From: Cryptomeria japonica | Taxonomy: Eukaryota; Streptophyta; Pinopsida; Cupressales; Cupressaceae | Direction: 5' to 3' | DNA: 64,000 nucleotides | Assembly (NCBI RefSeq): GCF_030272615.1 | Contig: NC_081414.1 | Span: forward strand, 526,609,137-526,673,136 | In this document: piece by piece, positions 11,446 to 23,600 of the stretch | Numbering within the stretch: the first letter of the stretch is position 1 | How the letters are laid out: each line of letters starts with the position of its first letter | Program-made: the position numbers and the translations under genes | Notes under the pieces: generated by a model | Databases searched by the model: none | What the model saw: only the letters and a program-made list of their open reading frames with translations | What the model was told of the DNA's origin: nothing

Positions 11446-11630
11446 GGTCATTGGTGTCCCGAGGGGTCATATGGAATCCTATGACCCCTTAGGACACCAT
11501 TTGGTGTTGTTATGGGTCGTATGGTGTCTTAAGGGGTCATATGGTGTCATAAGGGGTCACGGGACACCATATGACCTCTTAGGAAACAATACGACCTCTA
11601 ATGACACCTAAGGGGTCATATGGTGGGCTA
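11446..11630. repeat. Cluster of direct and inverted 'ggggtcatatggtgtc' words
   Basis: The word GGTCATATGGTGTC and variants recur in both orientations. One perfect inverted pair is 11535-11548 and 11563-11576 (14-bp arms, 14-nt loop), able to form a hairpin. The cluster begins immediately at the E1 3' LTR end. Confidence 0.6.
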
Positions 11631-12396
11631 ATAAAATGATATATTAAATTTAATGTTATGAATATAACATCATACAATAGAACATCAGTAGTTTAGTTTT
11701 GATATAGCTAAGTTAGATCATTGTCAGCATAAGAGAGACTCCAAGCAAACAAACAACGAGGCTTTGCTAAAAAGCAAGTGTAAGAGCTTGACCTAACCCT
11801 AAGAGTACTGCCTAAGTTCTAAAACATATGATGCTATTAAATTAGCAAGGTTATAGGATTGATCTCGATTGTGACTATAGGAATTACACACTTGAGTTCT
11901 TTCATGGGTTGTATCGTTCCAAGCCTTTTGACAAGTGATGATCATCATATACTACCACTATCATGCATACAACAAACTTTAATTTCTTTAGGTGACAGGC
12001 GTTGTGTAACAACATGGGAATGCTCGCATACCCACCACTATCATTCTCCAACACATCATCTATGTTACTCTCCCTCTTTCTCTTCCTACCAATTTTTTCC
12101 TTCTGAAAAATATATTGCAGATACTCTGACTCATCATGTTGCTTTGTTGACACTATTTTTCACATCTGCTCTGCTCATTAAAAACACATTCGAGAAGAAT
12201 ATTGTTGCATTTTTCCTTGTTTTCCATGATAATGCACCCGTGGTTCAATTTCAAACCCTATTCCTCCTATTCAATATACACACACAAATCCATCAGTCAA
12301 TTTTCTTAGGAGAGCATACATTATAAAAATAAAAGAGGAAGTTGCAAACAAGAAATAAATTCACTTACTTCTATAGAAGTGCAGATAGTTGCAGTG

Positions 12397-12544
12397 GGGT
12401 ATGGAGGGAGGGAGGGAGAGAAAAAGGGAAAGAAGGATGGGGTATGGAGGAAGGGAGAAGGGGAGAGAGGGAGAGAGAGAGGGATGGGGTATGGAGGAAG
12501 GGAGAAGGGGAGAGAGGGAGGGATGGGGTATGGAGGAAGGGAGA

Positions 12545-12588
<44 letters not shown>
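12397..12588 (+). repeat. Polypurine minisatellite ending in (GA)n
   Basis: About 190 bp consists almost only of purines on the plus strand, with 'ggatggggtatggaggaagggagaagg' recurring at about 12435, 12482 and 12521 (spacing 47 and 39) and then a pure GA run. Apparent ORFs across it are low-complexity artefacts. Confidence 0.85.
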
Positions 12589-12591
<3 letters not shown>

Positions 12592-12790
12592 TGTATGCGT
12601 TTGAGAGGGGGAGACAATAGACTTATATGTGTATATATATACTTAATATATTATATATTATTATATACATATATATATAAATATTATATATTATATGTAT
12701 ATACACATATTATATATACAATATCATATTATACACACACCCAAAATTTAAACAATAGCGCGTATGACCTGTTTATAGTAAAAAGAGCAT

Positions 12791-12863
12791 GTACGCGCTT
12801 CTTACACCATAAGTACCCCGTACGCACTTTTTATACCATAAGTACCTTGTACGTGCTTTTGAT
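12791..12863 (+). repeat. 29-bp tandem repeat, about 2.5 copies
   Basis: Units start with GTACGCGC, GTACGCAC and GTACGTGC at 12791, 12820 and 12849, each followed by a '(c/t)ttnntaccataagtacc' body. The unit differences are mainly transitions. Confidence 0.75.
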
Positions 12864-13100
12864 TGTTTAGGCTTGGAAATAAGCCTGGATGACAAAGCTA
12901 CAGTTTGGAAGTTTGATTTCCCTCCATTTCTCTCATGCTTGACGTGTTTTATTTTATCAACTTGCTTAATCGACTTTGTCATCATCAGGTTTACACTTCA
13001 TCAAGTGGGTATTTCTAAAATTTCCACCATATTTTCACCCATCTTCTAATCTTTCTAACCATATAATTTTTTTAAAATTTGAACAACAATAACATATTAT

Positions 13101-14549
13101 TGTAGACGTATAAAAATGACCATATTCCTAAATGAATATTTTATGTTCATTTCTCTATTTAATTAAATTAAATTTAATTAAATTTCCCACATTCTTCTGT
13201 TTAAATTAAGTAAATTACTCAATTTATTTAAATTAAATTCACTATACCATTTAATGAATAAATCATTTTATTCAATTAAATCCCTTCTATCCACTTTTAA
13301 TTAAATTCAAATTTAATTAAATAAGTTATCCTAAATTGAATAAATCTAATTTATTTAATTTCCCCAAATTGCAACCAAATTGAATTAAATTAACTTTATT
13401 TCAATTAAATCCTATTATCCCTCCATCCACTTGCATTTTCCTACATCTCTCACTTGCATCCTAAAACCTATTCCTAAATTTCTTCTAGACCCTTCTAATC
13501 ACTTTTAAATTAACCTAACCCATCTTCTAAACTTTGTCACATCCCTAAACAAAGGGAAGTCACTTCTCAAACCCTTAAAGTCTTTGATAACCATTAAAGG
13601 CTTCAAATCTTCAACCAATTAATTTTCCAAAGTCTCCCAAACCATTAATGGTTAATTCAACCCTCTTACATGGTTAGAGACTTTTTGCCTAACTTAACCT
13701 TCATCCAACCCAAGGGTCTCTTCAAGCATTCATTGCTTTGACCATGGTTATTACTTAATCATTTGTAGAAGAGTTTATCCTTGGATTAACTCTTAATCCA
13801 ATGGGTAATCTTAACTTAAGCTTGACCCTTACCCTCTAGATAACCATAAGGTCTTCTCAGGCATTTAATGCCTCCAACCCCTTCTCTCAACCCAACCCTA
13901 TGTTGACAATTGTCATCATTTCATTGGTACAAATTGTAAACATGGATTCCCAACTTTCAAACTCGACCCTTGATCAACTTTTTCAATCCTGACCATCCAT
14001 TGCCCTATTTTTGCTATAAATAGAGCTCTCATTCCTCCATTTTCATCATCCAAGTCTGTAGTATCATACTTATGCTCACATACATTCAAGCTTTCATATA
14101 TCATTTATGCTCATCATTTAGCCTCTCTTTTAACTAGGAATTAGTCTAAATATGCATGTTTAGAATGCTTTCTTTATCATTTAGCTCAATCATAGACTAA
14201 TATATCATGTTAGGATAGTATTTATACTAACCTTGTCATCTTATAATCTAGTTTATTGCATTTTAAGATCATGCACAGCTTAGGATGCATTTCATTCTAA
14301 AACCTATCAAAACATCCCTCGTTTTTGCATTTGCTATCCCTAAACCATTTTGCTCAGTGATCTGAGAGCAAAAACATTGGTTTGAGGGACCGTGTAAGAT
14401 AGAGAACCATGGGACCAGCCTTGGGAAGCTGAGTGATACTTCATTACTCCATAGCTTGCACCAAGAAGTCATGTGAGTGTGTGAGCAAGGCTCCCTAGAG
14501 CTCCATTTTTCACATATTGAGTTCTATCGACCCGCTTTTCTTGCATACA
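13101..14549 (+). repeat. E2 5' LTR
   Basis: It matches 30006-31454 without gaps. The first third is very AT-rich, followed by a region of 'cattaatgg'/'accattaa' words and a TATA box at 14015. Transcription probably starts near 14040-14050 (inferred from the usual 25-35 bp spacing). Confidence 0.95.
14015..14023 (+). promoter_or_regulatory. TATA box of the E2 5' LTR
   Basis: TATAAATAG in the context tgcTATAAATAGagc. The same box is kept in the 3' LTR (30920-30928) and in the related minus-strand LTR at 336-344, which supports a real promoter element. Confidence 0.75.
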
Positions 14550-14553
14550 TTTT

Positions 14554-14582
14554 TGGTGCCTACCGTGGGGCCCGAACCCACG
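14554..14582 (+). other. E2 primer binding site, tRNA-Lys(CUU)-type, with extended complementarity
   Basis: TGGTGCCTACCGTGGGGC starts four bases after the LTR end. The match to the complement of the plant tRNA-Lys(CUU) 3' end, as I recall that tRNA, continues to 14582: 26 of 29 positions, all three mismatches being transitions. The complementarity covers the 3' acceptor strand and the whole T arm. TGGCGCCCACCGTGGGGC is a known PBS type in plant gypsy elements. Confidence 0.75.
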
Positions 14583-14658
14583 TATCTAATCGATTTTGAA
14601 ATATATCCACTTTTGCAGGCACACGGAAAAAATGAATTAGCACTTTGAGTTAACTTTT

Positions 14659-14912
14659 TAGCGCATCCAGTTAACAGCCTAGCGCATTCGGTTCACTGTT
14701 CAGCGCGTGGAGTCCGTAATCTAGCGCTTCAAGTCCATTTATTAGTGCATAAGATTACTAATTTTTCCTGTACGTTTCGACGCGGGGGAAAAACATAGCA
14801 GCGTCTTGGGTGCACAGAGTAGTGCATCCCGAGGACAGTATAGCGCATCACTGGCTTATTTTAGCGCATTACTGTGATTTTGTAGCGCATACAGTTTGTT
14901 CTGTAGCGCATC
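14659..14912 (+). repeat. Array of TAGCGCAT-like octamers, leader array 1
   Basis: About ten occurrences of (t)tagcgcat or one-base variants (agcgcgt, agcgctt, agtgcat), for example at 14660-14667 and 14680-14687, mostly 20-25 bp apart. The spacers do not resemble each other, so only the octamer repeats. Confidence 0.75.
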
Positions 14913-16414
14913 AGAGGCCGAAATAAGAAAAACAAACATTGTAACCGAAAGTTCAAAATTAGACTTGTAGAAGTCCACCGAGGTATCTAACTAGTTATTT
15001 TGCAGGTCTCTTACAACTTCATTGCAGATAGGAGCTTCATCTTCGGATTAAGATAGTTAGATTTTTACTAACTTATCTAGGTTAGTTTAAAATTTGATTT
15101 TCTTTTCTTAAAATTGAACTCACCTTGTTTTTAGGCTATAAAAAGAAACACTATCAAAAAATTTCTTGCTTTCATAGGAGAAAACCTATTTCTTTGACTC
15201 TAAAAAGAACAAAACAAAATTTTTCTTTTTGCAAAAATAGAGCTATAAAAAGAACCTCACCATCCTCTGGTGCATAAAAGGATTCACTTTTGAAATTTTG
15301 CAAAAGAAATAACCTCACTTCAAAAAGCTTTGTTGCAATTAAAGAGGGAAGTTATTCCCCTTTTGTTTATCGATTTTTATTTGTTGACCAAATCGAACCT
15401 TTTGCTTTGTTGACTCGGTTATTTCCTTAGATTAAAAAATCATTACTTTGAGGAAGTAAAATTAACACCATGCTTTTCTTGGAGCAACATCTCCCAGTAG
15501 AGGTTATAAAATCACTGAATTGAAGGTTTAAAAAGAATTTTGGATTGCCTTGAATCGAAAGAGGAAGGTACATGCTCTCCCCTTAACTGGGTGATTCAAA
15601 AAACCAGACCTCTCTTAAAAAGCTTTCTTTCCTTCAAAAGCATTTACATCCTTTAGCAGGCCTACCTTTCCGAGGAGTTGAAATCAACTCTTAAAGCCGC
15701 TTATGGCTGGTGTGAAGGGAACAACCTAAGTGGGGAACGGCTTTGACGCCAAGTATTCCAACCCACTATAATCAAAAGTGAAAAGTGACGAAAGTCCTTT
15801 TCAACGGTTGCGCACAGCAATTAGCCTTCCCCCAGTATCCTCGAGATACGTAAAACCTTTTTTCTAAAGGTTGGAAAGCCTCCTGAGGGAGTTTATCACT
15901 GACGGTCGAAAAGGAAGCCTGATTACGAGCCATAAAAATAGAAACTTTGAACCAAGTCAGTAACCAAACATTTATAACATCATAGTGCAAGGGTGGGGAA
16001 GAATCCACCCCCTAGATTACTCACCATATATCTCCCAAGATAACTACTCAACTGTGAAGCGATTCACTTTGAGTTAATTTCTAGCAAAAAGCAAAAAAAT
16101 GGGTGCCCTCTAGGGGGTGACACGGCTGTTTGAGCTGACAGAGTATCAAGACTAGTGGGCTATGATGTTATTTATGACCTTTGAATAAAGAGTCTTTCTG
16201 AAGTGTATTATTCGTATCCAAACCTATTGAAACATTGGGGATTTGAACACATCCTCATAGAACATACACTTTTTTTTAGATTAGGCAAAATGGTTGTACT
16301 TTTTGTGCTATGCTTACATTTATTACTTCAAAAAATCATCCATCTAGACTGAAAAAACTCACGATCAAAACCAAAATTTGCAGAAAAACCAATTGAAAGA
16401 AAAATCAAGGCAGA

Positions 16415-16787
16415 TTAGTGCATGAGGACAACTCCTTAGCGCGTAGGGTATTTTAGTTAGCGCATCAAACCATCCAGTTAGCGCATCTGTTCCAAACAGT
16501 AGCGTTTTATCCCAAAATCAAAATAGTGCTAAAACATTTAGCGCATCAGGGAAACAGTCTAGCGCGTGGAAGCATCAGCTTAGCACGTGGCAACCAAACA
16601 TTAGCGCATTAAGTTTAAAAGTTAAAACGTCACAGACCCAGGTTAGCGCGTAACTTTTTAAAGACAAAACAAATTTTTGAGCATTCAACTCTTTAGCGCG
16701 TGTCTAGGGGCAGCCTAATGCGTGTGGTCATTCTTTTAGCGCGTGGAGTAATTTTGGTAGTGCATTTCATCCCTATTTTAGCACATG
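16415..16787 (+). repeat. Array of TAGCGCAT/TAGCGCGT octamers, leader array 2
   Basis: About fifteen occurrences of ttagcgc(a/g)t and one-base variants, again on the plus strand and separated by unrelated 12-30 bp spacers. Many variants differ by C-to-T or G-to-A (tagtgcat, tagcacgt, taatgcgt), as expected from deamination of CpG. Confidence 0.75.
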
Positions 16788-17640
16788 ACCAAAAACATAT
16801 AGACAGGGGGCCAAATAGTGAGGAATTTTAAAATTTTTGAAAACATTTTCAGAAGCCTCTTGTTATCAACAACATTTTTTATCAAAGCGGAGTAGCAAAA
16901 ACAAACCATTAAATCTATTTCTTGAGCTAAATTTGTGTCAAAACAAATGTTGTAAAAATCCTAAACTGGTCGCACAATAAAACATATCTATCTTATCATA
17001 ATCTGGAAAACTCATCATAAGTATCAACAGGATCCTTTACCATCTTACGGATTTCATCCCAAAAACACTTGTTTAAAAATTTTAGGTTGTCAAATCAAGT
17101 CTCCATATCGGGAGGCTTTTATCCATATTATTTGATACGCTTTGTCGTGAAGGGGCATCTAAACCTTCATTTTGATAGAGTAAGACTTGAAATTTTTCAA
17201 ACAAGATCAACTAAATCCAAACCAATCAAAGGAAACTATTGATCACTCATGCATGACTAATCCCCATATTCTGAGAAGAAAGAACCTTTATCGTAACATC
17301 ACGTTGAAGAAACAACAACCTAGTTTTTCTAAATTCATCAAGAGAAATAAGTTTTTATACATCAATCGTCAACTCTTCAAATCTCATTGGGTATTCCTTC
17401 ATCACGTCAAACATTATATCCAAAACAAATCCAACGAATTTGACAAAGAGCCTTTAAAAACAAGAGCATATTGTCAAAAGTCTGCTTTTAATCAAATCAT
17501 AAATCACGGAGGAAGGATCAATCCGGCATTCTTGCCCGACGAGTGTATCACTTATAACACATCTTGACTAGAACCACCCACCCCCGAGCAACATATCAAT
17601 GAGGATTTTGTCCCCTTCGTCACTGAAAGTTTCTACTAAA

Positions 17641-20600
17641 ATGTCTGTTACTCGCTCTCAAAGAAACCAACAAAGCGAGACACACGCAGAGTCTAGTATG
17701 AATCGAAGGTTGTCAAATCCTTTTGAAGGTCCACACCTAGAAGAGACTGAAATTTCTGAAGTGCTTCTTCAGGAATGTCAGGAAAACCCTTCATTCCAAA
17801 AGCTTGCAGAAAGGCTTATGGAAAATGACAAAGAAAAATATTTGCTCATGCTTACAAGTAAAGGCGTTAAACTTCCCGAAGATTTAGACACAAACATCTT
17901 TACAACCGGATCTCGACAATATGCATATCAAGAACAACAAAGAGAAGAGGAAACTCGTAACCTTGAACAACACATACCTAAGCAACACATTCTAGAACAA
18001 CATATACCAAAAATGCGTATACCCGAGCTAGAAACTCCAGAGCAAAATATACCATTTAACACACCTTTTCAGCTGAGAACTAATGCAAGGGAAGAACTTT
18101 TCCCTTGACAAGACAATGTACCTTTGGCTACCCTTACTCAACAAATGCAAATGTTACAAAGGCAAATACAGGACATGCAACAAGGGACAACAGTACGGTA
18201 CTCTTTAAACGAAATCTGTCCTTATCCTTTCGACAGGAGATTGCACATGATCCCTTTTCCTCCAAACTCAGATGTGCCTAAATTTGACAAATACGATGGA
18301 AAAAGTGATCCCCATGATCATGTCAGAGAATTTTCTACCATGAGTCTTGAGTTTGCTCATGATGACACCTATCTGATGAGGTTATTCCCAAGAAGCCTGG
18401 GAGGACAAACCATGGAATGGTTATCCAAAATTACACCACCTGTCAGATCATTTGATGAGTTGGTTAACAAATTCATAACACAATACTCCTATAACATTCA
18501 ACACGCCATAAGCATGCTGGACGTCTGCAACACCAAACAAAAGAATAACGAAACATTCATGATATTCTTTCAACGCTGGCGACATATGGTATCTAGATAT
18601 CCTCAAGATATTCCTGAAAAGGAGAAAATGGAGATCTTCATCGACAACTTGAATGGTGAACTGAGTTACAGGCTAAAACTTCAATGCATCCCATCTTTTG
18701 CTAAATTGATTGAAAATGGCATTCAAGTAGAGGAAGCATGTGTCAAAAAGGGAACACTCAAATTCTACAAGGAAGGAACAAACTCATCAAACTACAATAA
18801 CCAGAACAACAGCAACTTAGACAAATCTCAATTTTGGACTCGACACAAAAATGAAGGCAACAATGACTCACATGATCTCAAATCTAAGCAACCAGTGCTT
18901 GCATTATCCGAAAACCCTCAGATTATGAAAAATCCTAAAAATGCTAATCCAAATACTAGCACATATGCACCAAACACCGATCAAGGACAACTCAACACAA
19001 ACAACACCAATGATACTCAAAGAAAAAACATGAATCCAGGACCTAACAACAATTCACGCAACAGCACGAACAATTTCCAAAAGTGTATCTTCACACCACT
19101 GGGGCAATCACTAGAATCAGCATTCAGAGAACTTCTGGCAAACAAAATTCTCTCCTTGCCTGTGATCAGCAACTATGAACCCCAAATCAAACCACCTTGG
19201 TGGAATGATTCACACTATTGTGATTTCCATTGTAACAAGGGTCATCGGATGAACGATTGCATGAGATTGAAACACATTGTGCAAGACATGATTGATCGAG
19301 GTGACTTAATAGTAGATGGTCTCAAAACAAATGGTGATCATGGAGCCTTTAAAAATCCTCTCCCAAATTACAACAAAGATGGAGCTTCAACCTCGGATGA
19401 TACATGGGTAGCTCGTATCAACCATATCTACAACAACACCATAAATCACATATCAGCTGAAGATCATCAAGTAAATGTCATCACCATCTGAGATCAGCGT
19501 GATCATGAATCTGTCAATGTGACAACCCGAACTCAGAAATATGTCTTAAAAGGGCATACTGCGCCTATAACTACTATACCAAAAATCCAATATGACTTGG
19601 TTAGCCAACTACGCAAAACTCCAACTCAGATATCTATACTAGAATTGCTGAAACTATCACCGAAGCACAAAGACATATTGGAACAAGCGCTATTGGAAAC
19701 CAATGTACCTCAAAATCTGGATACGGACAGATTTCAAGCCATGGTCGCCCATATGACTGGACCTCATAACCTCACCTTCTTAGAGCATGACAATGCTTCC
19801 TTGAGTCATCAACATAACACTCCTCTCCATATCGAAGTCGTTGTTTGCAAACACCGAGTAAAAAGAGTCTTAATAGATGGAGGAGCCGGACTTAATATAT
19901 GTACTTTAAATCTTATCCGTGCATTGGGCTTCTCAGAAGAGTCTATTGATCCCTGCAAGAAGATTACCATAAAGGCATATGATGATGAGGAAAGGTCCTC
20001 TAAAGGAACCGTGATGTTACCTATTCAAGTAGGACCAGTGCAAAAGGATACTATGTGTCAGGTCTTAGACATAGATCTCACCTACAATATTTTGTTAGGG
20101 TGACCCTGGATACATGAAATGCAAGCAGTACCTTCTACGTATCACCAGTGTGTCAAATTTCCTTATGACGGACAAGAAATCTCCATATCTACTAATCACA
20201 ATCCATTTCAACATTGCAACGCAATGGGGGCAGCCCAAGATAGTTTGGTTCCTCATAATAGAGAAAAGCAGTGATCTTCAACATCAGATCTACAAACAGC
20301 AAAGCCCAACTCATTATCTGGAGATTTTAAGCAGCAAATGCAAATCAAAGACCAAGGCATGGGAGAATACTCTTTGGAGCCTTTATGTTTGGCCAAATTG
20401 CCAACATCACCTATATCTCATGGATTGCCTACTACATCAACACATCTGGTCACTCAGCCCATCACCAAATTTGACGGTACCTTCATCCAATTGGGCACTC
20501 TAGCACATGAACCAGAAGATAAGGATATTCTTAGCTGGTTATACAAAGATGAGGAAGAAGATAACAGAGCAGTTGCATTGGACATTGTTCTACCTACACA

Positions 20601-23600
20601 CCTATATGGAAAAGGATACTTAATCATGCAGCAAATGGGATATGACGGTAAAGGACCTATTGGGAAACGCAAAGGAGTCACTAAACCGATAGATCTTCCT
20701 TCACAACCCAATAGAGACAAAATAGGATTGGGTTGTAAGCTCACTTTCCTATTAAGAAATTCGCCCCACATAACTGCAAAACCTCAATGGAAAGTAAAGA
20801 AGAAGTACAAAGAAAAATCCTAGCAGGAAGCACTCTTTGAGTCAGCCAAAACAATTCGCAAGGCACAGGAACGTCAAGAACAAAAGTTACATCAGGGAAA
20901 GCTTCTAAGCCACAAGAATGCCATATCTATAGCAGTGGCTCATATTCAAACACCAATATCTCAAGAACAAATAATATCATCTCCGGATACCATTATTCCT
21001 CCCCGAGGAAGCACGTTCTATGAACAAATACAGAAAGTAGAAGCAGGATCTGACACTGAATCAACAAAAACTATCAAAATGGTATCCATCATCAAAGATT
21101 TATTTTCACCATATAACATACCAGTTTACAGCACTGATAGAATCTGGGATGATGCCTCAGAGACTGATCCCAATGAATATGAATGGGGTACCTGCTCAAA
21201 TGCTACTACAAATATCCCTAATGATACTGACACCATATCCCTTTCTCAGGAAGAGCATAACGCAGAAGATAGACCTCTTGAATTTGGATCACAGAACATC
21301 TATGATACCAAGGAAAGCGAACAGAAACATTATGAACAAGTCTATACGGAATATAATACCATCAAAGACCTCGACGAAATCCTGAACTTCTTTACAACCA
21401 AGAACAATCACGATGAAACCTCTATCTTGACACTTATAGTAGCAGAACTTAATCCACCAAACGATACATTACCGCTTGTCTTTCCTGACCTCATCGACTA
21501 GGATGAACCTGAAATCCATCATATACCAATTTTTCCAGATGATGAATCTATTATCCACTACCTATGTACCGTAAATCTAGAAACAGGCTCTACCAATGAA
21601 CAAAGTAATAATGTCTGCCAATCAGGGAGTGCCAAGTCTCTTAGTCACAAAAATAAACCAAATAAAAGATCTAATGCTGAAAACTAGTCAATGGAAGCTC
21701 TAGATCACAAAAAAGTAAAAATAAAGGATGCATCTGAGGGTGAAAACCTTTTTAAGGCACCTAACGATGGGAGACTTGACACTCTTCCTGAGCACTTTCA
21801 TGAGCGATCACCCATATTGATTGAGCCCACTCAATCAATCAACATTGGTACCACAGAAGTAGTCAGAAACATACACCTTGCAGAATCTCTGACAGAGGAA
21901 GAAAGATCAGCATTCATCATTTTCTTTAAAGAACAACAAATTAACTTTGCTTGGTCATATGCTGATATGCCCGGAGTGGATCCACACTTAATCATGCATC
22001 ACTTGTCCATCTCTTCAAGAGTTAAACCAGTCAAACAAAAGCTACAAAAGATGAATCCACAAGTGGCAATCATGGTCAAAACTGAACTAAAGAAACTATT
22101 AGATGTTGGATTCATCCGACCCATTGACTATGCAGAATGAATTTCCAACATCGTTCCAGTATCAAAACCAGATGGTAGTATCAGAATATGCACTGACTTC
22201 AGAGATGTCAACAAAGCTTGTCCAAAAGACGATTTTCCTCTGCCCAATATCGACATAATTGTAGACCTCACAGCAGGCCATGCAATGCTCTCACTAATGG
22301 ACAGTTTCTCAGGCTATAATCAAATCAAAATAGCCACAGAAGATCAAGATAAAACCGCGTTCACCTTTCCTTGGGGAACGTACTGTTGGAATGTTATGCC
22401 TTTTGGCTTAAAGAATGCAGGGGCCACTTATCAAAGAGCAATGACAACAATCTTTCATGACATGATGCACACATTTATGGAAGATTACGTGGATGATTTA
22501 CTAGCTAAATCCTTCACTAGAGTGGAACATCTCAGCATCCTGACAAAGATCTTTGATCGATTGGAGAAATTCCAAGTCAGACTCAACCCTAAGAAGTGTG
22601 TCTTCGGGGTTACATCAGGCAAGTTACTAGGCTACATAGTCTCAGCTAAAGGTATTGAAGTAGATCTAGCAAAGGTACAAGCCATTATGGAAATGCCACC
22701 ACCAAAGAATATCAGTCAACTCAGATCTCTACAAGGATGACTTCAATCAATCAGGTGATTCATCGCTCAGCTAGCAGATAAAATTCTACCATTTAACCAT
22801 TTACTACACAAAAATGTACCTTTCAGATGGGAGACCAAGTGTGCAGAATCTTTTTACCAAATCAAACAGTACCTGATGAATCCACCAGTTCTGGTACCAC
22901 CAGTCGCAGGAAAGCCACTTATCCTCTATATCTCAACAACAGATATATCACTGGGGGCACTATTGGCACAAGAAGATCAACAAGGGAAAGAATGAGCCAT
23001 ATACTATATCAGTAGGACATTGAATGGCTATGAACTCAACTATACATTCATTGAAAAGGCTTGCCTAACAGTGGTCTTTGCATCTCAAAAGTTCTGACAT
23101 TATATGCTAGCACACACAATTAAGCTACTGGCAAAAATTGATCCTCTTAAATATCTACTCAGCAAGGCAGCTCTTACAGGAAGATTGGCTAAATGGGTCA
23201 TGATTCTTAGTGAATCTGATATCCAATACACAGAAAGACGAGCCATCAAAGGACAAGCAATTGCAGATCAACTGGCTGAAGCACCGCTACCAGGAAAACA
23301 AACTATGGAGATTGAATTTCCAGACAGGGACGTTCTTTCTATTTCTACCAAACAATAGACCCTATACTTTGATGGATCCTACACACAACATGGTTTAGGT
23401 GTTGGCATTCTATTCATCACTCCTGAAGGACACACTATACCAAGATCATATAGGCTTATGTTCCCATGCACAAATAATGTGGCTGAATATGAGGCATTGG
23501 TTATAGGCATCAAAATGGCCATTGAATGGAAAATCACAAAGTTAAAAGTCTACGGAGACTCACAACTAGTCGTCAATCAAATCAACAACGACTATCAAAC

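Larger units (their letters stand above)
11446..13100. other. Spacer between E1 and E2
   Basis: No recognisable gene. Frames at 11859-12326 (+) and 11902-12153 (-) have no domain I know. The stretch holds the hairpin-rich repeat (11446-11630), the polypurine minisatellite (12397-12588), AT-rich simple repeats (about 12625-12735) and a 29-bp tandem repeat (12791-12863). Its right end supplies the E2 target site ATTAT (13096-13100). Confidence 0.5.
14583..17640 (+). other. E2 long untranslated leader
   Basis: About 3 kb between the PBS and the Gag start. It holds two arrays of the octamer TAGCGCAT/TAGCGCGT (14659-14912 and 16415-16787). Between them lies AT-rich sequence with short direct repeats such as 'ctataaaaagaa'. 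A 126-codon frame at 17187-17567 is basic, matches no domain I know and is in a different frame from gag. I do not call it as a gene. Confidence 0.6.

Noticed and set aside
11859-12326. 155-codon plus-strand ORF and 83-codon minus-strand ORF in the spacer
   Set aside because: No recognisable domain, no family resemblance and no supporting context.
12342-12870. Several overlapping plus-strand ORFs and a minus-strand Ser/Pro/Leu-rich ORF
   Set aside because: They are translations of a polypurine minisatellite; low complexity in all frames.
14554-14582. Possible tRNA gene fragment
   Set aside because: The tRNA-like stretch is only the complement of a 3' tRNA end next to an LTR, i.e. a PBS.
17187-17567. 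126-codon ORF just before the E2 gag
   Set aside because: Different frame from gag-pol, no known domain and no good start context. Some Tat relatives have an extra ORF upstream of gag, so a comparison with other copies could revive it.
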